A stretch of DNA of 64,000 nt from Coxiella endosymbiont of Amblyomma nuttalli (GCF_018107685.1 NZ_CP064834.1:868001-932000), one strand, 5' to 3'. Counted from the first letter of the stretch, positions 10,784 to 22,500 are shown. Notes: a model not told the origin generated them from the letters alone. Translations and numbers: made by a program.

Positions 10784-13066
10784 CTAGAACATTGTATTTC
10801 TCCTATCAAGGTGAGAAGAAGCATAATATCGCAATAATGCTACCACTATGGTTAATGCTGCTAATAATAGTACAACCCAACATAACGTTGTCCACGGATG
10901 ATAGGCTATTGTGAGTAATTGATAACAAATAACGGCCAATACATAAGCCAAACCGGTACTCCATAACGCGGAAAATAATGCCCATTGCTTCCCTATTTCG
11001 CGTTGCATCACAGCCATTGTCGATATACAAGGAAAATACAATAGAATAAATAACAGATAAGGAAATGCTGCAGTGGCATCGTCGTCGAATTGTTGATACA
11101 TAACCCCATAAGCTATTTTATCTATCTCATGTGAATCCTTATTTGCTGTTGCTGTAATAGGATTTTTAAATGCATTACCCAATCTACCTAAATTTTTAGG
11201 TATTGACTTAACGGCATCAGCCAATCCGCAAAAAAAATCAAATTGCGAAGCGATTTGTTGGGTTACATGACATCGTTCGTTGTACAAGCTATTTAACGTT
11301 CCAACCACAACTTCTTTTGCTAAAATACCAGTTGTCAAGCCAATAATAGCTGGCCAATTTTCTCGTTTTATTCCTAGTGGTGTAAATAAAGGGGTTACCA
11401 TCCGGCCTGCAACAGATAATAAGGATTGCTGATCAGATTCTCGTACCAATTTTCCTCCTACGGTAACTGAATTCAGAACGCCAATAATGGCGCAAACTGG
11501 AACAATATAACGGCCTGCCTGAAATAAAAAGTTTTGTAATCGTTGCCACATATGTCGCCATAAAGAACCTACACGTGGAATATGATAAGGTGGCAACTCC
11601 ATGATTAACGGTGCAGGTTTTCCTGGTAAAATGGTTTTTCTCAAAACTAATCCTGATAGTACAGCCACTAAAATACCTATGCAGTAAAGACCAAAAATAA
11701 TAATCGCCCCATTCTTCGGAAAAAAAGCGCTTGCAAAGACAGCAAAAATAGCTAACCGTGCCCCACACGACATGAATGGCATCATCATGACCGTTAACAC
11801 CCTATCACGCTGGTTTTCTAACATACGTGCGCCCACTACGGCTGGCACATTACATCCAAAACCCATAATCATGGGCACAAATGATTTTCCGGGCAAACCC
11901 AAGGCACGCATCAATCGATCCATGATAAAAGCTGCACGCACCATATAGCCACTATCCTCTAAGAACGCGAAAAATAAAAACATACCTCCAATGACTGGTG
12001 TAAAAGTAATTGTGGTATTAATTCCTCTTCCAATACCTCCAGCTAAAATCACTGTCAGCCAAACAGGGCAATGCCAAAATATTAATAAACGTGATAAACC
12101 ATCGACAAAAATAGTATTGCTACTGATATCAAAAAAACTTTGAAACGCACCACCAATGTTAATTGAAAATAAAAACATTAAATACATAACACCAAATAAT
12201 ATTGGAATAGCTAAAAAACGATTCAATACAATATAATCAATCCGTTGTGTCAAAGACTGGCATGGCATTTTAGCTAGTTGTGTTACCTGATTCACAGTTT
12301 TGTTAACAAACATATATCGCGCATCAGCTATTAAAATGTCAGATTCTTCATTTAATTTCGTTTTGATGAATTGCATTTCTCGCTTACTTTCTTTTAGAAT
12401 CGATGGATTAACTACTTGCTTTGTAAAATGATCATCTTCTAATAAACGCAATGCTAACCATTGTGCACGAGATACGTGATCTACCATCATCATTTCAGAA
12501 AGCAAACAAATAGCTTTTTTAATCTCTATAGGTAGAGGTAAAGCAAATTTTGGTAACATATCTTTTTTTATTATTACGATAGTATCTTTCAGCGAATCGA
12601 TACCTTTATTTTGGCAAGCAATTAAACTTACCACCGGACAATTTAGTAACTTGCTTAACTGCTTTAAATTAATTTCCAAATTACGTTCCTTCACAATATC
12701 CATCATGTTAATGGCTAAAATAGTAGGGATATTCATTTCTAGCAATTGCAATGTAAGATACAAATTGCGTTCGAGATTATTACCATCAATTACATTGATC
12801 ACAATATCAGCTTCTCCAGACAACAAATACTGGCAAGCAATTTTCTCATCGATAGCACCTTCTTTGAAAACAACACTGGAATATACGCCAGGCAAATCAA
12901 CAACTTTAATTTGGATTCCTTGATGTTGAAAATAACCATACTTTTTATCTACCGTCAGGCCTGGCCAATTTCCAACCTGCTGACGACTTCTAGTTAGCGC
13001 ATTGAAAACGGCCGTTTTACCACAATTAGGATTCCCTGCTAAAACGATAGTCATATTCTGACCCAT
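10784..13066 (-). CDS. feoB: Ferrous iron transporter FeoB
   Basis: Inner-membrane Fe(II) transporter of about 760 residues. The N-terminal G domain has the P-loop GNPNCGKT at residues 11-18, VDLPGVYS (G3) and INMMD (G4). It is followed by a helical domain and two Gate segments, the first containing GFGCNVPAVVGAR and MPFMSCGARL. An in-frame codon further upstream would extend the protein into feoA. I chose the ATG (MGQN) five bases after the feoA stop, which puts the P-loop at the usual distance from the N-terminus. No frameshift. Middle gene of feoABC, Fur-type control predicted. Confidence 0.97.
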   Translation of the reverse strand: MGQNMTIVLAGNPNCGKTAVFNALTRSRQQVGNWPGLTVDKKYGYFQHQGIQIKVVDLPGVYSSVVFKEGAIDEKIACQYLLSGEADIVINVIDGNNLERNLYLTLQLLEMNIPTILAINMMDIVKERNLEINLKQLSKLLNCPVVSLIACQNKGIDSLKDTIVIIKKDMLPKFALPLPIEIKKAICLLSEMMMVDHVSRAQWLALRLLEDDHFTKQVVNPSILKESKREMQFIKTKLNEESDILIADARYMFVNKTVNQVTQLAKMPCQSLTQRIDYIVLNRFLAIPILFGVMYLMFLFSINIGGAFQSFFDISSNTIFVDGLSRLLIFWHCPVWLTVILAGGIGRGINTTITFTPVIGGMFLFFAFLEDSGYMVRAAFIMDRLMRALGLPGKSFVPMIMGFGCNVPAVVGARMLENQRDRVLTVMMMPFMSCGARLAIFAVFASAFFPKNGAIIIFGLYCIGILVAVLSGLVLRKTILPGKPAPLIMELPPYHIPRVGSLWRHMWQRLQNFLFQAGRYIVPVCAIIGVLNSVTVGGKLVRESDQQSLLSVAGRMVTPLFTPLGIKRENWPAIIGLTTGILAKEVVVGTLNSLYNERCHVTQQIASQFDFFCGLADAVKSIPKNLGRLGNAFKNPITATANKDSHEIDKIAYGVMYQQFDDDATAAFPYLLFILLYFPCISTMAVMQREIGKQWALFSALWSTGLAYVLAVICYQLLTIAYHPWTTLCWVVLLLAALTIVVALLRYYASSHLDRRNTMF

Positions 13067-13070
13067 TAAT

Positions 13071-13304
13071 TTACTCGCGCTCGATTTCCAATTGAGCCAC
13101 TTCATCTTGCTGTAAGATGAGATAAAAGTCACGTACTCGAATTTGGATTGGATCTCCTAGGGGAGCTCGCCGAATGACTTCAAATAATGTGTTAGGTGTT
13201 AACCCCATCGCCAGTAATTTCTGACGATATCCCTTATCACCACTACCACGAAATCCCAAAATTCTACCAAATTCTCCAACTCTTAGATTAGATAGAGCCA
13301 ACAC
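13071..13304 (-). CDS. feoA: Ferrous iron transport protein FeoA
   Basis: A 77-residue SH3-like cytoplasmic partner of FeoB (LALSNLRVGEFGRI, KLLAMGLTPNTLFEV, GDPIQIRVRDFYLILQ). Starts with GTG, preceded by AAGGA. First gene of feoABC; the promoter and Fur-like operator lie within 100 bases upstream. Confidence 0.96.
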   Translation of the reverse strand: MLALSNLRVGEFGRILGFRGSGDKGYRQKLLAMGLTPNTLFEVIRRAPLGDPIQIRVRDFYLILQQDEVAQLEIERE

Positions 13305-13350
13305 AGTTAATTTTCCTTATTTAGAATAAGATACAAGTTAAATTTCCGGT

Positions 13351-13401
13351 ATTATCCTCCAAGCGGAGGAACGGTGTCAAGTTAATTGAGAATTATTCTC
13401 A
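13351..13401 (-). promoter_or_regulatory. Fur-type operator and sigma-70 promoter of feoABC
   Basis: Read on the minus strand: TGAGAATTATTCTCA at 13387-13401 matches the 7-1-7 Fur box TGATAATNATTATCA at 12 of 14 specified positions, the two changes being symmetrical. It is followed 6 bases later by TTGACA (13375-13380) and, after 18 bases, GATAAT, a near-consensus promoter. The spacer itself contains a perfect CCTCC-N4-GGAGG palindrome at 13356-13369. Iron-dependent repression by Fur is inferred. Confidence 0.75.
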
Positions 13402-13421
13402 TTTGTCACTTCTCATCACAC

Positions 13422-14069
13422 TCAACAACACACCAATGCTAACTCCAGGATTAAGATTTCTCTCAATTTAATCAAAAAACCATGAAAAAAATGAGTGGCC
13501 TTTTCGACAGGAATGAATTTGATCGCAACAGGGGAATCATGCACGAAAGTTTCAACGCCAACAAAAGGAATTAACTCATCTTCCCTGCCGATAATAAGCC
13601 ACCAAGGACAAATAATATCCGTTAGGGAAGCATAATCGGAATGATTCACAGCAGGAGCAATAGTAATAAGTCTTGCAATAGTGTGATCCGCGTTAGCCAC
13701 TTTAGCAGAGATATAAGCGCCGAAAGAAAACCCAGCCAACCAAATTTCATCTCTAGGATGATTATATCTAACCCATGTTATAATAGTTTTTAGATCATCA
13801 GTTTCTCCGATAGTATTATCATATTGTCCCTCACTATTTCCTACGCCTCGAAAGTTAAAGCGTACTGTTTTTAAACCTAATTGATTAAATGCTTTAGCGA
13901 TTATGGTTACAATTTTATTATGCATCGTGCCACCATATAGGGGATGTGGATGACAAATGATACCTGTCACAGACTTTTCGACGTTTTTAGGACGGGTGAT
14001 CATAACCTCCAGTTTTCCAACTGAACCCGCCACTAAAAAAGTGACACCACTTTCAGGACATAATTCCAT
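13422..14069 (-). CDS. Alpha/beta hydrolase (COG2945-like)
   Basis: About 215 residues with an alpha/beta-hydrolase fold. Seen are the HPHPLYGGTMHNK oxyanion-region segment, VRFNFRGVGNSEG, the nucleophile elbow GFSFGA, an acidic residue in REDELIP, and the catalytic histidine in KATHFFHG. These are characteristic of the small uncharacterised hydrolases often annotated as acyl-CoA or dienelactone-hydrolase-like. Substrate unknown. It starts immediately after the stop of the ABC ATPase, so it is probably co-transcribed with the transporter, which may hint at a shared role. Confidence 0.85.
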   Translation of the reverse strand: MELCPESGVTFLVAGSVGKLEVMITRPKNVEKSVTGIICHPHPLYGGTMHNKIVTIIAKAFNQLGLKTVRFNFRGVGNSEGQYDNTIGETDDLKTIITWVRYNHPRDEIWLAGFSFGAYISAKVANADHTIARLITIAPAVNHSDYASLTDIICPWWLIIGREDELIPFVGVETFVHDSPVAIKFIPVEKATHFFHGFLIKLREILILELALVCC

Positions 14070-14072
14070 CAC

Positions 14073-15368
14073 TTATGGATTCTCCAAACTAAGAATACCG
14101 GAATTATAATCATACGCAAAAATTTCTGCATAACGCCCCCAATCAATCACGGTAGTTAATACTTCATCGGCTGCTTGCGCACTCAAATAATTTTTTAAAT
14201 TGTCCAGAAAATGTTTTTCAGAAATTTCATGGTTTGGGTTCTCATTCAACTCTAGACGAATTTGACTTGCTAAAGGAACATAATCAATTAAATGTTGTGC
14301 AAATATTTTTTTACGCTCCAGAATATTGGCCTTAGCTAATTGACGTCCCTTCGATGTTAATTCAATATCACCTCCTGAAACATGAGCAAAATGTAATATT
14401 TCAAGAGCTTCTATAATAGGAAATAATTCATCCACCTCATAATGTAATTCTTCCGTTAATTCCGGAAGATCCACCTTTTTTTGTTTATAAGAGGATAATG
14501 TTTCTATAAAACCTATCATTTCTGAAATAGGTACCTGCGGTAACCGGTATCCTACATTAATCGTCTTAAATTTAACGGCTTCGGGAATAGCCTCTACTGC
14601 CGGTTTTGTCATCAACCCATAAATGTTGTCAACAAGACAACGAAATTGAGAATCTTGATCATTTCGCGGATGTGGCAAATCTACTTTCACTTCCGCTCGA
14701 ATAGTTCCTGGATTAATTGAAAACACCAAAATACGATCACCTAGAAATGCAGCTTCTTCAATATTATGGGTAACGATAATGACATTTTTGATATTGGTTT
14801 TACCTGAACGCCAGATATCAATTAAATCGCCCCGCAAATTTTCTGCGGTTAATACATCTAATGCAGAAAATGGTTCATCCATTAGCAATACCTCTGGATC
14901 GACCACCAACGCACGTGCTAATCCGACCCGTTGTGACATACCACCTGATAATTCCTTAGGATAAGCCGACTCGAAACCATCGAGCCCAACGATATCAATA
15001 GCTTCAAGCGCACGGGCTCGGCGCTCTTCACGTAAAACTCCTCTTGCTTCTAAACCTAATTCAACATTTTCCAGCACAGTCAACCATGGCATCAAAGCAA
15101 AATGCTGGAACACCATACTTAAACCAGGCACAGGAGAAACAATAGGCTCATTGTGATAAAGCACCACTCCTAATGAAGGTTTAATTAAACCAGCAATAGT
15201 GCGTAACAATGTAGATTTTCCAGAACCTGATTTTCCTAAAATAGCAATGATTTCACCTTCGTTAATATTAAAATTAATACGATCTAATACAAGTAAATCT
15301 TGCAGACCCTGTTTTTTAAAAAACTTACAAATGTTCCTAACTTCTATAATTGGAACATTTTTTTTCAT
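14073..15368 (-). CDS. Anion-type ABC transporter ATPase with AAA-associated C-terminal domain
   Basis: About 431 residues. The N-terminal half is an ABC ATPase of the nitrate/sulfonate/bicarbonate type: Walker A GKSGSGKST near 45-53, signature LSGGMSQR, Walker B VLLMDEPFSALD, and switch histidine in VTHN. The C-terminal 170 residues form an additional AAA-associated domain (EMIGFIETLSSYKQKK onward) found on ATPases that partner duplicated permeases. The ATG was chosen because an AGAGGTGA element lies just before it; a GTG three codons earlier also exists. The permease gene is 18 to 27 bases upstream. Substrate unknown. Confidence 0.92.
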   Translation of the reverse strand: MKKNVPIIEVRNICKFFKKQGLQDLLVLDRINFNINEGEIIAILGKSGSGKSTLLRTIAGLIKPSLGVVLYHNEPIVSPVPGLSMVFQHFALMPWLTVLENVELGLEARGVLREERRARALEAIDIVGLDGFESAYPKELSGGMSQRVGLARALVVDPEVLLMDEPFSALDVLTAENLRGDLIDIWRSGKTNIKNVIIVTHNIEEAAFLGDRILVFSINPGTIRAEVKVDLPHPRNDQDSQFRCLVDNIYGLMTKPAVEAIPEAVKFKTINVGYRLPQVPISEMIGFIETLSSYKQKKVDLPELTEELHYEVDELFPIIEALEILHFAHVSGGDIELTSKGRQLAKANILERKKIFAQHLIDYVPLASQIRLELNENPNHEISEKHFLDNLKNYLSAQAADEVLTTVIDWGRYAEIFAYDYNSGILSLENP

Positions 15369-15395
15369 GATCGTCACCTCTGACTCTTTAACTTT

Positions 15396-17153
15396 CTATT
15401 TTAGTTGAAATTTTTGTTCTGCTAGACAATATAAGGACCGCCACACACCATGATTAAATGCCAACACATATAGGGACATGACCATAATCGCTAACGCTAA
15501 ACGTGGAAAATCCCCTTGTTGTGAAATAATAGCGATATATGCACCTAAGCCTGTGGCATGTAAATGAGTGCTCCCCCAGCTCACGGCTTCAGAAATAATG
15601 CTCGTATTCCAAGCGCCGCCGGCTGCTGTAATAGCGCCAGTAATATAATGCGGAAATATTGCTGGTAACATAAATCGCTTCCACCACAACCATCCTTTTA
15701 CGTTTAGTGTGCCAACAACATGATACAGGTTTTTAGGTAATGCCATAGTACCGGCGATTACATTAAATAAGATGTACCATTGTGCACCTAAAATCATTAG
15801 AGGTGAAGTATAAGTATTTACGTTCAATGCGAACCGCATGATAAGCATCACCATAATGGGAAATAATAAATTAGCTGGAAATGCGGCTAAAAATTGGGCA
15901 ATGGGTTGTACAAATCTAGAAACCTTTGGTCGTAAACCTACCCAAACCCCGATGGGTACCCATACAACGGAGCTAATAATAAGTAAAATGGTGACACGTA
16001 ATCCTGTTATAAAGCCTAAATAAAAAACATGTAATACCTCAGACCAACGTACTTCGGCCAAAATGAAACGCATTAGTAGGTATAGAGCAGTAATCATAGC
16101 TAAAATCAGCATGACATTCCAACTAATCGTTAAAAATCGACGTAATAAACGACTATATTCAACTGATTTTCTTACCGGGTGATAACAGAAGAGCCGACAA
16201 TTAACGATAGCATTTCCACATAAAGAAAAATAATTACCGATAAAACGCAAAAAACGCGTACGCTGAAAGAGATTTAATACCCATGATTGCACTTCACTTC
16301 CTCCCACGCTTACTTCAATGCTAAATTTTTCAGCCCAGGCAGCGAGAGGACGAAATAACAATTGATCATATAAAGCGATCACGATGATCATCGTAATAAT
16401 CGCGTATACTACTGCTAGTTTATTAGCTTGCCCAATAGCCATCCCTATATAGGAACCAATACCGGGTAGAAGAATATTGTGACCGGCAACAGTGATAGCT
16501 TCAGAAGCCACTAAAAAAATCCAACTCCCCGACATGGATAGCATGATATTCCATAAAAGACTTGGCATAGCAAATGGCACTTCTACACGCCAAAAACGTT
16601 GCCACGCCGATAATTGCAACATAGTTGCAGCTTCTTGCAGATCATGAGGTATCGTTCGAAAACTTTGATAAAAGCTCAAGGCCATGTTCCATGCTTGTGC
16701 TGTAAAAATCGAAAACAGTGCTGCACATTCAGGACCTAATAAACTACCGCGAAACAATGCGACAAAAGCAGCTACTGTAATCGTGAGAAATCCAAGCACT
16801 GGTACCGATTGTAAGATATCAACAACAGGAATTATAATGCGTTCGGCCTGTCGGCTTTTAGCCGCCCATGTACCAAAAATGAAGGTAAATAAAAGCGAAA
16901 AAAACATCGCGATTAGCATACGCAACACAGTACGTAAGGCATAATACGGTAACTCAATAGGATTTAATACAATAGGGATCGTTTGTCCAACATCAAATCG
17001 TTCCATCATTGCATTGGCACCATAACACAATAAAATAATAACAGCCAAAACTAATAAAAGAGCAAGCCCATCCCAATAATTAGGAATCGGCCAAGAGGTG
17101 GTTTCATTTTTCGTGTAAGTTTTCGTGTAAGTTTTTCTTGAAAGTGGAAACAT
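15396..17153 (-). CDS. Duplicated ABC permease (two fused membrane domains)
   Basis: A 585-residue inner-membrane protein made of two tandem binding-protein-dependent permease domains, roughly residues 60-280 and 340-570, about 12 membrane segments in all. It resembles the anion-transport duplicated permeases of the COG4986 type. The cytoplasmic coupling segments EAATMLQLSAWQRFWRVEVP and GTLNVKGWLWWKRFMLP are visible in the two halves. No substrate-binding protein gene lies nearby. A 12-bp perfect tandem duplication in the 5' end (17110-17133) gives KTYTKTYT in the N-terminal tail, in frame. Probable substrates are nitrate-, sulfonate- or carbonate-like anions, but this is only by family. Confidence 0.9.
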   Translation of the reverse strand: MFPLSRKTYTKTYTKNETTSWPIPNYWDGLALLLVLAVIILLCYGANAMMERFDVGQTIPIVLNPIELPYYALRTVLRMLIAMFFSLLFTFIFGTWAAKSRQAERIIIPVVDILQSVPVLGFLTITVAAFVALFRGSLLGPECAALFSIFTAQAWNMALSFYQSFRTIPHDLQEAATMLQLSAWQRFWRVEVPFAMPSLLWNIMLSMSGSWIFLVASEAITVAGHNILLPGIGSYIGMAIGQANKLAVVYAIITMIIVIALYDQLLFRPLAAWAEKFSIEVSVGGSEVQSWVLNLFQRTRFLRFIGNYFSLCGNAIVNCRLFCYHPVRKSVEYSRLLRRFLTISWNVMLILAMITALYLLMRFILAEVRWSEVLHVFYLGFITGLRVTILLIISSVVWVPIGVWVGLRPKVSRFVQPIAQFLAAFPANLLFPIMVMLIMRFALNVNTYTSPLMILGAQWYILFNVIAGTMALPKNLYHVVGTLNVKGWLWWKRFMLPAIFPHYITGAITAAGGAWNTSIISEAVSWGSTHLHATGLGAYIAIISQQGDFPRLALAIMVMSLYVLAFNHGVWRSLYCLAEQKFQLK

Positions 17154-17363
17154 GTCCCCTCCATTTTTTTAGGAGCAAAAAGGTCCAGCAATATTATTCA
17201 AAACGCAGCAATACCACCACGCCCAAAAGAATTAAACCAATAAAGACTGCTCGGAGGTTCTAGGCAAGTATAACGTACCAACACAACTCTGACCTTCCTA
17301 CCAAGAAGGTTGAATCTAAAAGCTCGTGTACTCTACCCAAGTTTTTTTGAAAAGACAATCTTT

Positions 17364-17972
17364 TTATTGCTGATACCACTTACTTAAAACTGTTTTAACC
17401 GCATCTAATCCTGTACGATCGTAGGAAGAAAATAATTGAAGAGTGATACAATTATTATAAGATGTAAGTTCGGCTTCTACTTCACTGCAGATTTTTTTCG
17501 CCACACTTTGGCTTAGTTTATCGGATTTAGTCAGCAAAATATGAAGAGGGATATTATAATCAACAGCCCATTCGATAACATCCGTATCCCTTTCTTTCAA
17601 TGGATGGCGAATATCCATTACTACAACCAACCCCTTTAAAGACTGGCGTTTCTTCAAATAGCTATCTACCAAATCTTCCCAGCGTTCTTTCACCATCCGT
17701 GGAACTTTAGCATACCCATACCCAGGCAAATCTACGAGACGCTGATTTCCATTGAGTGCAAAGAAATTGATCATTTGAGTACGACCAGGTGTTTTGCTGG
17801 TACGAGCCAGCCCCTTGATACCTGTAATCACATTCAATGCACTTGACTTACCCGCATTTGACCGTCCAATGAAAGCTATTTCAGCCCCTTTATCCAGTGG
17901 AAGCTGCTCAAACTCAGCCACGCTGGTTAGATATTTAGCCTCTTGATAGGCTGGTGACTTAAATTCAGTCAT
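17364..17972 (-). CDS. engB: Ribosome-biogenesis GTPase EngB (YsxC/YihA)
   Basis: A 202-residue small GTPase needed for 50S assembly. G1 GRSNAGKS at residues 36-43, G2 around KTPGRTQ, G3 [12 protein letters not shown]4 LTKSDK, all intact, and normal length. It stands alone next to the 6.3-kb gene desert. In many gammaproteobacteria engB lies next to polA; here polA is 40 kb away. Confidence 0.97.
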   Translation of the reverse strand: MTEFKSPAYQEAKYLTSVAEFEQLPLDKGAEIAFIGRSNAGKSSALNVITGIKGLARTSKTPGRTQMINFFALNGNQRLVDLPGYGYAKVPRMVKERWEDLVDSYLKKRQSLKGLVVVMDIRHPLKERDTDVIEWAVDYNIPLHILLTKSDKLSQSVAKKICSEVEAELTSYNNCITLQLFSSYDRTGLDAVKTVLSKWYQQ

Positions 17973-19557
17973 AGTAACGAATAATTTTATGGCTAGAAAA
18001 GTTAAAAGTATAACATCATTTGTATAAAATATCTAATAGGGTTGTGGATAGCTTATACAAAGTTTGTTAAACCGATAGCCTATGATTTCGTACTGAAATG
18101 TTTTCTTATGAATTCTTCGAAAAAATAGCCATCGCTTTTTGCTACAGATTTGCTGAGATCATTCGTTTTCTATGCTCTATAAAATTTATCATCATGTAAT
18201 TCTTTACCTATGCCTCATACAGCGATTATCTTTACGACAAGTAGCAAATAATTAAATCTCACAACTTTTTCCTCAAAAAATTGGGCTGTCGTTTACACCT
18301 AATTGAAGAGGATTTTCGAGCTTTAGTTTCAGGATCTGGTCAATCAACTTAGAGTTGATCAGATGTAAAATACTTGGAAACGTCTTATTTAGAACGTTTT
18401 TTAGATATTTTGATTTAGCATGGACAGCGTGAGCACTTCAAGTTGGTTATTCCGGATCAGACATCATCATGAACACCAAGTTCACTGAAAGGCAATTTTT
18501 TGTTTATACAAGATGTTGTTTTTTACTAATTGATGTATACACTCAGTAAAACGCAGAAATATCCAGTCTAAGTATATGGCTTTACGGTACCGGTAAAGTG
18601 TGTCCTGTTCGCACTACTAATAGTCGCTAATATTTTGTTTTTCTACAATAGACTCTAATTATATGTTACCACATCGTACAGTATTATCTGTGTAATCCAT
18701 TTTAACAGGCTGCTCTACTAACTTGTCTTGGAGTATAAAGATAATTATCTCAGCATTAAGTTTAACTATTCACTTAATCCGAGAATCCAAAAGTACTTTA
18801 AACAATCTAAGGCAATCGCAAAATATCTAGGAAAAAGGATAAAATAAGTGTAGCATCCACATTGCACAATTAGTGATAACACCGTGATGCGTTTATTAGA
18901 GATCCTATCCAACTATCCAAGATCAAAGTACTTGCTGAAAATTAACATCATTACCATGAATTTAAGTTGCTATACCTTCGGATAACTACTTTTGAATTTT
19001 TATGCTATATTTTTTCAACGAAAACTAGTTGTTAATTGACTAATATCGTTTCATCTTGGCTAAGATTTTGGTACATATCAGAACAATAATAATCACCGCC
19101 CGCTACGTCTATAACTTATCGCTCGCTGTTCTAACTCTTACAATAATTAACCATGTATATTTATTCACCATTTCAGTGTCATTGTTCTTGATTCATTGAT
19201 ATAGCAATGCTTTTATTAATTTAGTTGATTTGCTACTATTTACAATATCGTATTGATAATTTTCATAAGCATCAGTCCATGCTAATTTTCGGATTATTAA
19301 TGTAAAATCACCAAAACAAACGCGTTTCAACAAATAAAACCGAATATTTGACTGATTTTATCATCACTCGAACCGTATTCTATATACTTCATGGATCAGT
19401 AACTTTATTTAATTTTAGGAAATCATTATTAGCGAAAATTTACGTTATTTAATGTTATAAACAACCGTCGTACTTTTAATTTTGCTTTCTTTTTTCTGTG
19501 AATTTATACCAAACAGCATCACTATCCAAATTAAAAAACAATCTCGAGTACTTTTAT

Positions 19558-19589
19558 CGTTCTTCAATAATTTCGTTCTTCAATAATTT
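19558..19589. repeat. Perfect 16-bp tandem duplication
   Basis: Unit CGTTCTTCAATAATTT occurs twice in direct contact. Slippage or repair scar in non-coding DNA. Confidence 0.9.
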
Positions 19590-22500
19590 TAATTTTTTAG
19601 AATAATATCTTTAGATAGTACCAGCCTATTAAAAATTAATAGGATAGGAATCGATTCAACTAATTTTGTATAACTTTTAAAACAATTTCGTAAGCTTATC
19701 ATACTTTCATTTGCTCAACGAAACTAGAAGTAATAATAACAAATTATTAATCAGCATAGAAAACCGCTTTACTAACTTATTTGAATTAACATCATTTTTT
19801 CCTTAATGCAAGCTAAGCTATTGACAAGAAATAAAAAGTATTGTTAATAAAGGCACAGGCAACAACAGATGATACTCTTATGTTTGAGTAATTATCCGAT
19901 GGTGAATCAACCTTCTTTGTTATTTCTTGTTATCTTCTATTTACTTGTCATACAAATAACAAGCAATAATATCATTTGTTAATTCTTTAATGTTAAGCAA
20001 CTAGAATAGTTTTCTCTGACTCTTGACGTTTATTTTTAGCATTTCCAAAATTATCATCAAAATATACTGACTAGAAATCAAAACTAATAAACGATTTTGC
20101 GTGTTGATAATGTAGAAGCTTTACTTAAAGCTTCAATTTTTCTGAAAATTAGCGTTAGATTCATTACATTACATTCGACACAAAAAAACTAGCATCCGAT
20201 AGCATAATAATACCACGTTTATGCTGCATTTAATACATATTGTTTATTTATATCTTAGTTATTTTTTATATTGCACCAACAAACTAGTTAATACCAATCG
20301 TTGATTATCATGCACACATATGCTGGAAAAAATTTATCAGCTATGTAGATTTAATAGATTAATTTATTAGACCAATATATTATTAGTACAATCATCTATA
20401 TTAAAAAAATCCATAGGTTTTTTCGGTATTTATGCCGCAGTTTCGAGGTAATAAGGGCTATAATACTATACTAGATTCAATTAACCTTGTCGGGAAAACA
20501 AGGTGGTAAGGAAAAATCTTAATAATTCATAACAAGTTTTCAATTTCCTAAATAATATAAAGTTCACCGATGAAAATCATTATACGATTAGTAGCGCGAT
20601 AAAGTAGTTTTTCGCATAGATAGTAGCAATTTTACATTCTTCTCTAGAAGATAATAAATCACTAATTGGACAACTTAAATCAGTTGTTTTTTAATTTCAA
20701 ATTAAGAATGAGTTAAGCACGAGATAATGCATGTAAAAGTATTATAGAGAGTAGATATCTTCGCTATCTGTCTTTCTTTAATATCCATGTTATATAAACT
20801 TATTTTTTTAATTTTTGAAAAGTATTTAATAAGATACTATTATTGGTGCGATATGGAAATAGGCAATCAAAAACTGGTCGAGAAATTCAAACCAAATCGT
20901 AATCTTTTAAGATCATGATTACATAATGCTGCACTTAAAAGTGAAAGAATCGATATAAGTCACCGTATGTAATATTAATTCTAAAAACTACAATCACGGT
21001 CTTAGGTATCGTTTTCTTTGATATGATCATAGACAGTCTGCTAAGATCTTTCTGTATTAGTTAAATACCATTATATCTTATGTATTCGCCTATTCATCCA
21101 TTTCAAATATTTTGATATCTGTATCACATACTATAGGTCCCAACTCATCTTCGCAATTTCTCAAAAATATCCTATCCAATATTTCACTCTGACTATTTTC
21201 AATACTTGCTTAAGAATACTCTTATTTCCATACTTATAATGACATTAATAATGACATTTACCGCCGCTCGATGAATAACCAAAAATACTAGTATTATATG
21301 CACTATTCAGTCTTCAATTAAAAGATTTCTTAAATAAATTTATAATATGGTTGAATCATTCACAGATCTCATTACATGAATGTTATATACCTCGATTTTA
21401 TTCTGTTATCAAATAAAATCCGTCTTTAATTTATAAAAACCTTCTCATTACAAATAGAAAGGTCTTACTTCATTTGACAATTTGTTTTCATCTTATCCGT
21501 GCATATACAGGATAAAACCTAGCATTCCGCTCCTTTCTATCCTTTCGAACCTAATTTTTTTTGTTATTTATTTATATTTGACTAAGTATTATCATGATTT
21601 TAAGCACAACATGAATTGGCAAAAATCACAATATAATCGAATAATATTAACTTAATAAAGGGAAAGATAAACGTAGAGGTCAAATAGTTCGTTGTTTTTC
21701 GGTTTCTTTAGTTAACTTTTAAAATCTGATCGAACTTCTCCGCTTTCCCACAGAAATAATTGTAACACAATATAATTTTGTAACACAATATAATTGCACA
21801 CAATACAATGTTTAACTCGTGATATTCGCAATATTTCCTCAGTAGTTTATACTCGATACACACAGCAAGCCATTTCCTTACAAACCCATGGTATAATTTA
21901 GCAAGGTATTTTGTTTCAACATTCACTGGATTTATTGCAGATATGCCCTTATGATCATTGATTGCAATTGATACACAAATATCAACATCCTTGATAACAT
22001 GACTGGTATATCGTGATAATACTTATAATAAATAGTTACGATAATTAAAATAAAGAATAAATATGAAGAACTCCGATGCCTTCTTGGCAAAAGATAAGCC
22101 AATTTTGGTATTCACCCAGATTTATCCAATTCTAGATATAATCTTTAAGTAGGGTTGATGATTAAATGTCTGGAAAGTACTATTTCATGCATCCAACGTG
22201 CTATATGCGGCATTGTTTTTGAAACTTTATTTAAGCCACAGTGGTAAAATAATGTCCCACACAGTCTTATGAGCAATTGCTACATTAAAGAAAGAGTGTC
22301 ATAACTTGGGCCTGAATCTGATAACGTACTTCATTTGTCGAGTAAATACAGAATATTTGCTTTTACCAAAATACGTAGAGATAGTTTATGAATGTATATT
22401 CATAGAAAACGCTGTCCTAAATATACCTAGGAAATTCCTACATCTTATAACAAGCATTTTAGTGATATCTAATTTACTATTACTTTAAATCGCGAGTAAT

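Noticed and set aside
13067-13132. Longer FeoB N-terminus overlapping feoA
   Set aside because: It would add residues not found in FeoB and overlap feoA by about 60 bases; the start just after the feoA stop fits the family.
22306-22488. Open frame of 60 codons in the gene desert
   Set aside because: No domain, no neighbours and no clear ribosome-binding site.
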